Part shown: piece by piece, positions 1-7,403 of the stretch
How the letters are laid out: each line of letters starts with the position of its first letter
How positions within the stretch are numbered: the first letter of the stretch is position 1
DNA from: Pseudoflavonifractor sp035562355
GTDB taxonomy: Bacteria; Bacillota; Clostridia; Oscillospirales; Oscillospiraceae
Direction: 5' to 3'
Length of the DNA stretch: 21,293 bases
Assembly: GCA_035562355.1 (NCBI GenBank)
Contig: DATMXU010000229.1
Span: 1 to 21,293, forward strand
Made by a program: the position numbers and the translations under genes
Notes under the pieces: model-generated
The model's database searches: none
Seen by the model: the letters and a program-made list of their open reading frames with translations, nothing else
Told to the model about the DNA's origin: nothing

Positions 1-1
1 C

Positions 2-886
2 AGAATGCTGAGCGTCGTTCTCGTTTATTTACTGTCTTTTCTTGTGGTAGTCCTGATTCTCAGGATACTCATCCCCTCTCTCTACAGGAGCGGTTCTAAT
101 TTTGTCTCCAATTTTGATCATTACTATAAAGGCGCACAAAACTTTATAGACGATCTAAATGGCCTGGATGTACTGAATATTGATATCAGCATCGATAAAA
201 TTCTAAACACGGTGCGCGAATTCACGTTACAAAAGCTGCCCTCATCACTCAATACCCTCTTCAATGTTTCAACCGGACTGTTAAACGGATTTATCGCATT
301 TATCTCCTCCGTTTATATCTTGCTGGAAAAGGAAAGTTTCAAAAAATATTTAGACAGACTCATGAAGGCTTTTTTGCCGGAGAACGTCTACCATGTAGCC
401 TTAAAATACGCAAGAAACCTGAATATGAACTTTAAACAATACATTTATACGCAAACTGTTGACGGCTGCATCCTTGGTACAATTGCCGCGGTCGAACTGT
501 TTCTCTTAAAATCCCCGTATGCCCTCCTGCTTGGGGTCATGCTTGGGATTGTAAATTACATCCCGTATTTCGGGTCGATCTTCGGCAGCGTCTTCACCGT
601 GCTGGTGGTGGCGTTCACACAGGACATTACGATAGCGGCGTTGGCCGCCGTAATCCTTCTGCTTACCCAGCAAATAGATGCAAATGTCATCCAGCCGAGG
701 TTAATGAGCGGTTCTTTTTCGCTCAGCCCCTTGCTCGTCATTGTAAGCATAACCATAGGCGGAGCGGTTTCCGGTATTTGGGGAATGATTATGGCAATTC
801 CCATCGTTGCCGTTGCAAAAGAGATTCTTGATGAACTCATCACACACTATGAAAATCGAAAATCCATTGACAGCCTTGATCGTTGA
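2..886 (+). CDS. AI-2E family transporter (PerM-like), N-terminus cut by window edge
   Basis: This is a polytopic membrane protein of the AI-2E/PerM family (PF01594), whose members act as putative exporters or permeases in the cytoplasmic membrane; the substrate cannot be read from the sequence. The C-terminal half carries the family hallmarks: a segment reading NYIPYFGSIFG, then a QQIDANVIQPRLMSG stretch, then a last helix with GIWGMIMAIPIVAVAKEIL. The reading frame is open to the left edge. About 295 residues are visible, whereas the family usually has about 330-400, so I treat it as 5'-truncated rather than starting at the ATG at position 5. The gene is visibly more AT-rich than those downstream. 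A strong hairpin follows its stop, so it is not co-transcribed with the germination operon. Family assignment is firm; function is not. Confidence 0.88.
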   Translation, partial: RMLSVVLVYLLSFLVVVLILRILIPSLYRSGSNFVSNFDHYYKGAQNFIDDLNGLDVLNIDISIDKILNTVREFTLQKLPSSLNTLFNVSTGLLNGFIAFISSVYILLEKESFKKYLDRLMKAFLPENVYHVALKYARNLNMNFKQYIYTQTVDGCILGTIAAVELFLLKSPYALLLGVMLGIVNYIPYFGSIFGSVFTVLVVAFTQDITIAALAAVILLLTQQIDANVIQPRLMSGSFSLSPLLVIVSITIGGAVSGIWGMIMAIPIVAVAKEILDELITHYENRKSIDSLDR

Positions 887-921
887 ACCCAAGCGCTCTA
901 GCGCAGCTTTAAAGCAATGAA

Positions 922-962
922 AAAGCAGCCCCTGTGGAGGTGTTTTCCACAGGGGCTGCTTT
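922..962 (+). terminator. Hairpin terminator after the AI-2E gene
   Basis: A perfect 17-bp inverted repeat (922-938 with 946-962) has a 7-nt loop and lies 36 nt after the stop codon. The stem ends in AAA/TTT, but the T tract beyond it is short. It separates the transporter from the germination operon. Confidence 0.8.
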
Positions 963-1133
963 CGTATGTGTGATGCCGACCCGGAGCATGAGGTTTTCCG
1001 CATTCAGGCACACATCCCCGGCATCCTCCCATGGCCAGCCACTCCAAACCAACTTTCGGCTGCAAGAGGGCCGGGAACCGAATTCAAAAAGGACGAAATG
1101 GAAATACTGGGTAAGAGAAGGAGGTGGTCATGC

Positions 1134-2666
1134 ATGTTCCGATCTCAATCGAGCAAGCATCAGGACGGCGTTCAGGATTCCCCGCAAAAATGGGGAGAGC
1201 TGTCCGGCCGCTACCAGGAGGATGTGGTCCTGCTCAGGCAAATTTTTGAGGGGGATGACCCCATTGAATTTCGGGAGCTGAGCACGGGGAAGGCAAGGGA
1301 TCTCCCGGCCTGTCTGGTATTCTGCGACGGTCTGGTGGACGTCCCAATCATTGACAGCCATCTGATTCGGCCCCTCCTGTCGATGGAAAAGCTGCCCAGA
1401 GGGGAATTCTCCGCCGACGCCCTCCTGTCCCAGGTCCTCCAGATTAACAGCGCAAAAACTACAAAAGACTGCGCTGAGATCATCCAGGGCATCACCTATG
1501 GCGATACCCTGCTGTTAATGGAGGGCCTGGATGAGGCCATTCTCTTCAGCACCAAGGGTTTCTCCTCCCGGTCCATCTCGGAGCCGGAGGGGGAAAAGGT
1601 GCTCAGCGGTCCCCGGGAGGGGTTCACCGAGGTTCTCGTGACCAACGTCTCCATGGTTCGGAGAAAGCTCAGGACGGAAAGATTGAAGATGCGCTATTAC
1701 AAGCTTGGAGCGCAGAGCGCCACTCAGCTGTGTATCGCCTATCTGGACGGTGTGGCGGACCCCGAGACTCTGGAGGAGCTGTACCGGCGGCTTGACCGCA
1801 TTGACATCGACGGCGTTCTGGACGCAAACTATGTCAACGAGCTTATCCGGGACCAGCCCTGGTCCCCCTTCCGCTCCACCGGATACACCGAGCGCCCCGA
1901 CGTGGTCTCTGCAAAGCTTTTAGAGGGGCGCATCGCGGTCTTTGTGGACGGAACCCCGGTGGTGCTCACCCTGCCCTATCTCTTCATTGAGAATTTCCAG
2001 AGCAACGAGGATTATTACCTGAATTTTTACTTCACCTCCTTCTCCAGGCTCCTGCGCATCCTGGGCTTTTTCCTCACCATTCTGGTACCTGCCATCTATA
2101 TCGCCATCGTAGCCTACCATCAGGAGATGCTCCCCGCTCCACTGCTCATCAGCATCGCCACCGAACGGCAGAGCGTACCTCTTCCGGCGGCCCTGGAGGC
2201 ATTTGTCATGCTCATCATATTCGAGATATTGCGGGAGACGGCGCTGCGGATGCAGGCCAATGTGGGACAGGCGCTGAGCATTGTGGGCGCGCTGGTGGTA
2301 GGACAGGCCGCGGTGGAGGCAAAGCTCGTGGCCGCGCCCATGCTCATCATAGTGGCCCTCTCGGGCATCACCAGCCTACTGGTCCCGAAGATGAACGCGC
2401 CCATTCTCCTCATTCGTTTTGGCATCCTCCTATTGGCTTCCTGCCTGGGCTTTCTGGGTGTGACCATCGGCTTTGCCCTTTTGCTCATCCACATTCTGGG
2501 CCTGAGCTCCTTTGGGCTGTGGCAGCTGGCGCCCGACAGGAAAATCCGGTATCAGCACGTCAAGGATACCGCGATACGCGCACCCTGGTATCAAATGCTG
2601 CTGCGCCCGCAGCAGCTCAGCCCAAACCCCATGCGCCAGAAAAGGAACCCGGAGGAGCCGCCATGA
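1134..2666 (+). CDS. Spore germinant receptor A subunit (GerA family)
   Basis: This is the A subunit of a nutrient germinant receptor, which sits in the spore inner membrane and acts with B and C subunits. The 510-aa product has a soluble N-terminal region of about 300 residues. It contains the family block GPREGFTE near residue 159, followed by the RRKLRTERLKMRYYKLG stretch, and then ERPDVVSAKLLEGRIAVFVDG. About five hydrophobic segments follow, and the C-terminal tail is basic. Length matches the family (about 480-530 aa). I chose the ATG at 1134 because AAGGAGG lies 9 nt upstream. The frame stays open back to 966, but the extra 56 residues look unlike GerA. The stop overlaps the start of the C-subunit gene (ATGA), indicating translational coupling. 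Assignment to the family is firm; the germinant is unknown. Confidence 0.95.
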   Translation: MFRSQSSKHQDGVQDSPQKWGELSGRYQEDVVLLRQIFEGDDPIEFRELSTGKARDLPACLVFCDGLVDVPIIDSHLIRPLLSMEKLPRGEFSADALLSQVLQINSAKTTKDCAEIIQGITYGDTLLLMEGLDEAILFSTKGFSSRSISEPEGEKVLSGPREGFTEVLVTNVSMVRRKLRTERLKMRYYKLGAQSATQLCIAYLDGVADPETLEELYRRLDRIDIDGVLDANYVNELIRDQPWSPFRSTGYTERPDVVSAKLLEGRIAVFVDGTPVVLTLPYLFIENFQSNEDYYLNFYFTSFSRLLRILGFFLTILVPAIYIAIVAYHQEMLPAPLLISIATERQSVPLPAALEAFVMLIIFEILRETALRMQANVGQALSIVGALVVGQAAVEAKLVAAPMLIIVALSGITSLLVPKMNAPILLIRFGILLLASCLGFLGVTIGFALLLIHILGLSSFGLWQLAPDRKIRYQHVKDTAIRAPWYQMLLRPQQLSPNPMRQKRNPEEPP

Positions 2667-3805
2667 AACACCCTACCGTCTTTCTCTCTCTCCTCCTGTG
2701 CTGCGCACTGCTGAGCGGCTGCTGGAATTATCGGGGGCTGGACGAGATCGATATCGTGACCGGCATTGCGGTGGACCGGGTGGAAGAGAGTGGGAGCTAC
2801 CGCCTTACCATTGAGATTGTCGACACTCAGGACTCCGAGACCGAGGGCGGCGTCAACGCAAAGTATGTAGAAATTGAGGGAGAGACCCTGTTTGACGCCA
2901 TACGAAACTCCAAGCGACGGCTCATAAACAAGCTGTACGGCGGCAACATGCAGGCCCTTATCATCAGCAGGCAGATTGCGGAGGAGGAGGGCGTCTCCTT
3001 CATCCTGGAGGAGCTGCTGCGGGACGGAGAGCCCCGCGAGACCATGAGCGTGGTCATCTCCCAAGAGGCGACGGCCAGGGACATCCTGCTGACCGACGGG
3101 ATCGACTCCAAAATTATCTCCTATGAGATTCATGACATGATCAGGGAGGACAGCAAGGTCACCGCCTCCACCATCTCTACCCCCCTCTACCAGGCCTATA
3201 ACGCCATCCGAAGGGCGGGCGGCGCGCTGGCTCTCCCCGCCGTACACTGTACGCAAAACCAGGAAAAAACCGTGGCGGAGGGCAACGGAATCGCTCTTTT
3301 CCATGGAGACCGCCTCCAGGGCTTTCTGTCCGTCCGTCAGGCCAAGTCCTACCTCTTTCTGATAGACAAGCTGGAGGGCGGCGTGCTGTCCTTCCCCGTT
3401 CGCTCCGAAGGACGGGAGGATACGGTCTCCATGGAGATCCAGTCCAGCAAGACCAGAACCAATGTCGAAGTCCAGAGCGGGCAGCTCTCTGTGGATGTCT
3501 CCGTCAGGCTCAAGCTCAATTTGACCGAGGTCAAATCTCTGCTGAGTCTCTCGGACACGGGGCAGCGGGAATCCCTGGAGCGCTTGATTGAGGATTTTGT
3601 ACAGGCAAGCATTACGGAATTCTTTGCGGAGATACAGACCCGGTACAAAACCGACGTTCTGGGCCTGGGCCGCCTGCTCTATCAGAAAGACCCCGACCGC
3701 TGGCGCTCTCTGGAGAGCCAGTGGGATGAACTCTTTCAGAAGGCCCGGCTGAGCGTACGCGTCAAGGCCGATATTCTGACTGCCGGTGTGCTGAAAAACT
3801 ATTAA
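2663..3805 (+). CDS. Spore germinant receptor C subunit, lipoprotein (GerC family)
   Basis: This 380-aa lipoprotein is the C subunit of the germinant receptor, exposed on the outer face of the spore inner membrane. The N-terminus has a hydrophobic signal peptide ending in the lipobox LLSGC, with the lipidated cysteine at residue 20. It is followed directly by WNYRGLDEIDIVTGIAVD, the characteristic GerC opening. The rest fits the Ger(x)C family (PF05504) in length and in its alternating charged and beta-rich character. The ATG at 2663 is preceded by GGAGGAG and overlaps the A-subunit stop by 4 nt. In-frame codons further upstream would bury the signal peptide and were rejected. The gene lies between the A subunit and a small membrane protein, so the operon order is A-C-small-B rather than the A-B-C order of Bacillus gerA. 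Confidence 0.94.
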   Translation: MKHPTVFLSLLLCCALLSGCWNYRGLDEIDIVTGIAVDRVEESGSYRLTIEIVDTQDSETEGGVNAKYVEIEGETLFDAIRNSKRRLINKLYGGNMQALIISRQIAEEEGVSFILEELLRDGEPRETMSVVISQEATARDILLTDGIDSKIISYEIHDMIREDSKVTASTISTPLYQAYNAIRRAGGALALPAVHCTQNQEKTVAEGNGIALFHGDRLQGFLSVRQAKSYLFLIDKLEGGVLSFPVRSEGREDTVSMEIQSSKTRTNVEVQSGQLSVDVSVRLKLNLTEVKSLLSLSDTGQRESLERLIEDFVQASITEFFAEIQTRYKTDVLGLGRLLYQKDPDRWRSLESQWDELFQKARLSVRVKADILTAGVLKNY

Positions 3806-3816
3806 AGGGGCTTTTT

Positions 3817-3975
3817 ATGGCGAGCGCTGCAATTGTTCTCGTATTCTTCGCTTTGGTTATCCCGCTGGGCCTGATCCGCGGTTTTCGCCGCCGCAGCAGG
3901 CGGGAGAATGTCTTCTATCTCTTCACGATTGCCGTCAGTCTGACCGCCCTGCTCTTTGCCAGCCTCCGCGGCTGA
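3817..3975 (+). CDS. Small two-helix membrane protein in the ger operon (candidate D subunit)
   Basis: This 52-aa reading frame starts 11 nt after the GerC stop and ends 58 nt before the GerB start. Its ATG has AAAGGGG 6 nt upstream. The product has a hydrophobic helix at about residues 4-20, a strongly basic loop (RGFRRRSRRE, 21-30) and a second hydrophobic helix at about 32-50. This gives an N-out/C-out hairpin by the positive-inside rule. Several Bacillus germinant-receptor operons (for example gerA and gerK) carry small D-subunit genes encoding two-helix proteins that modulate germination. Position and architecture fit that class, although this protein is shorter than the roughly 70-80 aa usual there. 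No sequence signature is known to me, so the D-subunit call is inference from topology and context. Confidence 0.72.
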   Translation: MASAAIVLVFFALVIPLGLIRGFRRRSRRENVFYLFTIAVSLTALLFASLRG

Positions 3976-4033
3976 GGATGCCGGTCGTTTGCACCATAAG
4001 CTCAACAAACTTTCCGGAAAAGAGGTCTTATCT

Positions 4034-5128
4034 ATGGAAATGCAGCAGATATCCGCCCGGAATTTGAGGAGCCTTTTGGTCATGATGGTCCTGTGCGGCT
4101 CTCTCATCAGCGGCACCCTCACTACGGCGCAGGACAACTGGCTGTCCGTACTGCTGATTGGCGTTCTCTTTCTTCCTCTTCTTCTCATCTATAGCCGGAT
4201 CGCCGCTCTCTTCCCGGGAAAGAACCTGTACGACATCATCCAGATTCTCTTCGGGCCTGTCGCGGGGTTTTTGATGATCTTCTTTATGACTGCATACGCT
4301 CTGCTGGTCAACGCGCTGCAATTAAGGAATTTTACAGAATTTACGGTGGTTATCGCCCTGCAGGACACACCCCCTGTTCCCATTATGCTCATTCTTTTCC
4401 TGCCTGTTTTTTACCTGGCAAGAGCGGGTGTGGCCGTTCTCGGCCGCTGGTCCATTGTCGTCTGCTCTCTCATCCTCGTCAACTTCGCTCTCACGCTGTT
4501 GCTCTCGCTGAATATCATCGATCTGTCTCACGTTTTGCCCGTCATGGACCACAGCCTTGGGGAGATCGCCTCCAACGCCTTTACTCTGGGCAGCATCGCC
4601 GTGGGAGAGACCGTCATCGTGATGACTATCCTGGGGAATTTAAAAAAGGGCGAGAGCCCTTACAAAGTGTACCTCGGCGGCGTTTTGACAGGGGTGGCCC
4701 TCTTTACCCTGGTCCTGCTTCGAAACATCCTCATTTTGGGCCCCGATATGGAGCAGGCGGCCAGTTTCTCCACCTATATGGCGGTGCGCGTCATTGGCGT
4801 GGGTCACTTTTTTGAGCGGATAGAGAGTTCCATCTCCTTTACCTATATCCTCCTGGGGATCACCAAGATGGCGCTCTTCCTGTCGGCGGCCAGCATGGGG
4901 ATTGCCCGGCTGATGAGGGTGTCGGACCACAGGAGACTTCTCGTCCCCGCCAGCCTTCTGGTGCTGGCTGCCGGCACCGTAGTCTTCGGGAATATATTTG
5001 AGATGTTTGATCTGGCGTGGGCATCCCGGTACTTCGTGCTGCCTTTCCAGGTGCTGATTCCGGTGATCATCTGGATCGCCGCGGAGCGAAGAAAAAGCAG
5101 CCTCGTTTCGCAGGAGACGGCCAATTGA
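4034..5128 (+). CDS. Spore germinant receptor B subunit, APC-type permease (GerB family)
   Basis: This 364-aa integral membrane protein is the B subunit of the germinant receptor. The family belongs to the amino acid-polyamine-organocation superfamily and is thought to form the ligand-recognition and transport part of the complex. It opens with the family-typical MEMQQISARNLRSLL and then shows about ten hydrophobic segments, such as ALLVNALQLRNF near the middle and VLPFQVLIPVIIWIA at the end. I chose the ATG at 4034 because AGAGG lies 8 nt upstream and the product then begins at the conserved ISAR block. The frame is open further upstream to about 3956, but that extension overlaps the small membrane protein and lacks family character. 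It is the last gene of the operon and is followed by a strong terminator. Confidence 0.93.
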   Translation: MEMQQISARNLRSLLVMMVLCGSLISGTLTTAQDNWLSVLLIGVLFLPLLLIYSRIAALFPGKNLYDIIQILFGPVAGFLMIFFMTAYALLVNALQLRNFTEFTVVIALQDTPPVPIMLILFLPVFYLARAGVAVLGRWSIVVCSLILVNFALTLLLSLNIIDLSHVLPVMDHSLGEIASNAFTLGSIAVGETVIVMTILGNLKKGESPYKVYLGGVLTGVALFTLVLLRNILILGPDMEQAASFSTYMAVRVIGVGHFFERIESSISFTYILLGITKMALFLSAASMGIARLMRVSDHRRLLVPASLLVLAAGTVVFGNIFEMFDLAWASRYFVLPFQVLIPVIIWIAAERRKSSLVSQETAN

Positions 5129-5130
5129 AC

Positions 5131-5180
5131 AAAAAGCATCCCTATGGATGGCCTTTGTGCCTTCCATAGGGATGCTTTTT
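5131..5180. terminator. Bidirectional terminator between the ger operon and the sortase gene
   Basis: An 18-bp perfect inverted repeat (5131-5148 with 5163-5180) begins with AAAAAGC and ends with GCTTTTT, with T runs on both strands. It lies between two convergent genes: 3 nt after the GerB stop and 7 nt beyond the sortase stop on the other strand. Confidence 0.92.
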
Positions 5181-5186
5181 TTCTCT

Positions 5187-5966
5187 CTAGCTCACCTTTC
5201 TGGCGACGACCGCCAGGCGTCCGTTCTTGGCGGAGTATTCGCAGGTGGACAGCACCAGCAGCTGGTCGCCATACCGTGCCGAAATCCCTGTATCATAGAG
5301 GGCGCGCTCCTTTACGCTTTGAATATACTGTTCAAATCCGTCGGGCGTCCCGGTCCCCGCAAGCCGGTAGTACCTGAATGCCTCCTCCGACTGGAGATAA
5401 ACCCTGGAGAGGAGCACGGCCACAATCTCAAACTCGGCCGCCTCATATAACGTGTCAAAGCGGACGGTGGGATGGGCGTCATAAAAGCTCTCGTCCTTAT
5501 ACGCCATCAGCGCCCCGAACATACGGCCGTTCTTCATGTGGTGTCCATAGACGAGCAGGATATTCGATTTCTGCGCATCGCAGCTCCCATCCAAAAAGGG
5601 CAGGCCGTTCTTATTTTTCTTTCCTTCAAAATCATGGTCGAGGTAGTACTCCTCATCCTGACCCCGCTGCATCACAGGGTAATCAATGCTCGTGCCCTCA
5701 ATGCTCACCCAACCGACCAGCTCCGGGTTTTGCGCATAGAGCTCCCGGTACTCGGGGAGTATCGCCGGCTCTTGTTTCTCGGTATGGTGGGACGGTGCCG
5801 CGCTAAGCGGAGCAGACACGCTTTTCCCGCCGGGAGCCAGCGGCGGCAAGGCCCCGCGCCGAACCTCGGAGCGGGTGTTCTCCAGCAGGCCGCCCGCAAT
5901 GCCCCACAGGGCGTACACCAGAAGAAACGCGGAGAGAGTGACCAGGAGCTTTCTCTTTTTGCTCAT
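5187..5966 (-). CDS. srtB: Class B sortase
   Basis: This is a membrane-anchored transpeptidase that cleaves a C-terminal sorting motif and joins the protein to the cell wall. The 259-aa product has a basic N-terminus, one membrane helix (about 7-27) and a proline/serine-rich linker. The sortase barrel contains the class B blocks ELVGWVSIEGTSIDYPV (83-99), YGHHMKNGRMF with catalytic His142, LSTCEY with Cys242, and NGR with Arg250. I prefer the ATG at 5966, with AGGAGG upstream at a rather long spacing. A longer frame to 6020 would overlap the preceding gene. It follows the LPXTG-type surface protein by 23 nt, the usual pairing of a dedicated sortase with its substrate. The terminator beyond its stop closes the transcript. 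All catalytic residues are present, so it is probably active. Confidence 0.93.
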   Translation of the reverse strand: MSKKRKLLVTLSAFLLVYALWGIAGGLLENTRSEVRRGALPPLAPGGKSVSAPLSAAPSHHTEKQEPAILPEYRELYAQNPELVGWVSIEGTSIDYPVMQRGQDEEYYLDHDFEGKKNKNGLPFLDGSCDAQKSNILLVYGHHMKNGRMFGALMAYKDESFYDAHPTVRFDTLYEAAEFEIVAVLLSRVYLQSEEAFRYYRLAGTGTPDGFEQYIQSVKERALYDTGISARYGDQLLVLSTCEYSAKNGRLAVVARKVS

Positions 5967-5989
5967 ACGCTCTGCCACCCCTCCTGATT

Positions 5990-7354
5990 TTATACCGTCC
6001 TCTTCCGTTTGAGCAGACACAGCCCAAGGGAGAGCAGGGACATCAGCGCCAGCACTCCATAGAATATGGCCGGCAGGCTTGTATCTCCCGTCTGGGGAAC
6101 TTTGTCCAGAGCTCCGCCGCCTGAGGAGCCGCTGCCCGCGGGGATGCCGCCGTCGTCAATGGTGATCTCCTCTTCGCCGCCGTTCCCGCTGTTTTCGCCG
6201 CTCTGGCCCTCGTCCGGGTCGCCGCCGGGGCCGGTGGTACCGGGGTCGGTGGTGCCGGGGTCGGTGGTGCCGGGGTTAGTGGTGCCGGGGTTAGTGGTGC
6301 CGGGGTTGCCGCCGCCTTCACTCTTCTTTTCCCAGGCTGCCCACAGCGTCATGTTCTCCTCAACGGTTCCGTTTTCAAAGTCCCAGAGGACGGGGGCGTC
6401 ATCTTCGTCCAGATGGCTATACCAGCCCTTGAAGAGATAGCCCTCCCGTTTGGGGTCCGCGGGGACATCTGTGACTTTTCCGCCGATGGGCACTGTCACC
6501 CTATGGAAGTCCTGATACTGCGTGACGCCGTCATCCGGGTCGAAGGCCACGATGTACCCCTTCTCCCAGGCCGCCCATAGCGTCATGTTCTCCTCAACGG
6601 TTCCGTTTTCAAAGTCCCAGAGGACGGGGGCGTCATCTTCGTCCAAATGGCTGTACCAGCCCTTGAAGAGATAGCCCTCCCGCACAGGGTCGGCAGGCTC
6701 CGCGACGGTTTCGCCAACATGCACCGTCACCTTGTAAAAGTTCTGATATTGTGTGCCGTCATCCGGGTCGAAGGCCACAATACACCCCTTCTCCCAGGCT
6801 GCCCACAGCGTCATATTCTCCTTAACGGTCCCGTCCTCAAAGTCCCAGAGGACGGGGGCGTCATCTTCGTCCAGATGGCTGTACCAGCCCTTGAAGAAAT
6901 AGCCATCCCGCACAGGGTCGGCAGGCTCCGCGACGGTTTCGCCAACATGCACCGTCACCTTGTAAAAGTTCTGATACTGTGTGCCGTCATCCGGGTCGAA
7001 GGCCACGATACACCCCTTCTCCCAGGCTGCCCACAGCGTCATATTCTCCTCAACGGTCCCGTTTTCAAAGTCCCAGAGGACGGGGGCATTATCTTCGCCC
7101 AGATGGCTGTACCAGCCCCTGAAGAAATAGCCATCCCGTACAGGGTCGGCAGGCTCCGCGAGGGTATCGCCAACATACACCGTCACCTTGTAAAAGTCCT
7201 GATATTGTGTGCCGTCATCGGGATCGAATACGACAATAGCGGCAGTTTCCATTTCCGCCGCAACCGCCTGAAACGGGAATAATCCACAGATGAAAAACAT
7301 TGCTGCTACTAAACTGATGAGCTTGCCTTTTATGTGCTTGGTCTCTCGACACAT
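5990..7354 (-). CDS. Cell-wall-anchored protein with four InlB-type B-repeats
   Basis: This 454-aa secreted surface protein has a signal peptide (about 1-33, with AVAA near cleavage). Four tandem repeats of about 76 aa (about 40-345) follow, each with FDPDDGTQYQ, then ADPVRDGYFFKGWYSH and NMTLWAAWEKG. They match the Listeria-Bacteroides/InlB B-repeat type (PF09479). Next come a low-complexity PGTT linker and an acidic Gly/Ser-rich stretch. The C-terminal sorting signal has VPQTG at 419-423, a hydrophobic helix and an RKRTV tail. The ATG has AGGAGGAG at good spacing. The protein is presumably attached to peptidoglycan by the adjacent class B sortase. Repeat proteins of this kind are often adhesive or spacer modules, but no ligand-binding domain is visible. 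Architecture is certain; the role is unknown. Confidence 0.93.
   Translation of the reverse strand: MCRETKHIKGKLISLVAAMFFICGLFPFQAVAAEMETAAIVVFDPDDGTQYQDFYKVTVYVGDTLAEPADPVRDGYFFRGWYSHLGEDNAPVLWDFENGTVEENMTLWAAWEKGCIVAFDPDDGTQYQNFYKVTVHVGETVAEPADPVRDGYFFKGWYSHLDEDDAPVLWDFEDGTVKENMTLWAAWEKGCIVAFDPDDGTQYQNFYKVTVHVGETVAEPADPVREGYLFKGWYSHLDEDDAPVLWDFENGTVEENMTLWAAWEKGYIVAFDPDDGVTQYQDFHRVTVPIGGKVTDVPADPKREGYLFKGWYSHLDEDDAPVLWDFENGTVEENMTLWAAWEKKSEGGGNPGTTNPGTTNPGTTDPGTTDPGTTGPGGDPDEGQSGENSGNGGEEEITIDDGGIPAGSGSSGGGALDKVPQTGDTSLPAIFYGVLALMSLLSLGLCLLKRKRTV
6225..6307. repeat. 15-bp tandem repeat encoding the PGTT linker
   Basis: Five full copies and one partial copy of a 15-bp unit (plus-strand form CCGGGGTCGGTGGTG and variants) encode PGTTN/PGTTD pentapeptides. 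They lie between the B-repeats and the sorting signal. Copy number is likely variable between strains. Confidence 0.9.
6320..7237. repeat. Four near-identical 228-bp coding repeats
   Basis: Repeat units lie at about 7237-7010, 7009-6782, 6781-6554 and 6553-6320. The first three have an exact 228-bp period, judged from the CTCCCAGG landmark at 7019, 6791 and 6563. The fourth is 234 bp. Neighbouring units are nearly identical at the DNA level, which indicates recent duplication or gene conversion. Confidence 0.92.
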
Positions 7355-7403
7355 GACCTTCTCCTCCTGTTGTTTATTACACCTTGCCCCAGTCTTCTCA
7401 GGA

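Noticed and set aside
963..1117. A sigma-G promoter for the germination operon
   Set aside because: GTATG with CATGAGG 18 bp downstream is the nearest match but too degenerate at the -10 to annotate. The operon's promoter remains unidentified.
966..1133. In-frame upstream extension of the GerA gene
   Set aside because: The added 56 residues lack family similarity, and the strong Shine-Dalgarno fits only the ATG at 1134.
6320..7237. Regular repeats considered as a CRISPR array or insertion element
   Set aside because: The 228-bp period has no spacer structure and is fully coding with conserved InlB-repeat residues.
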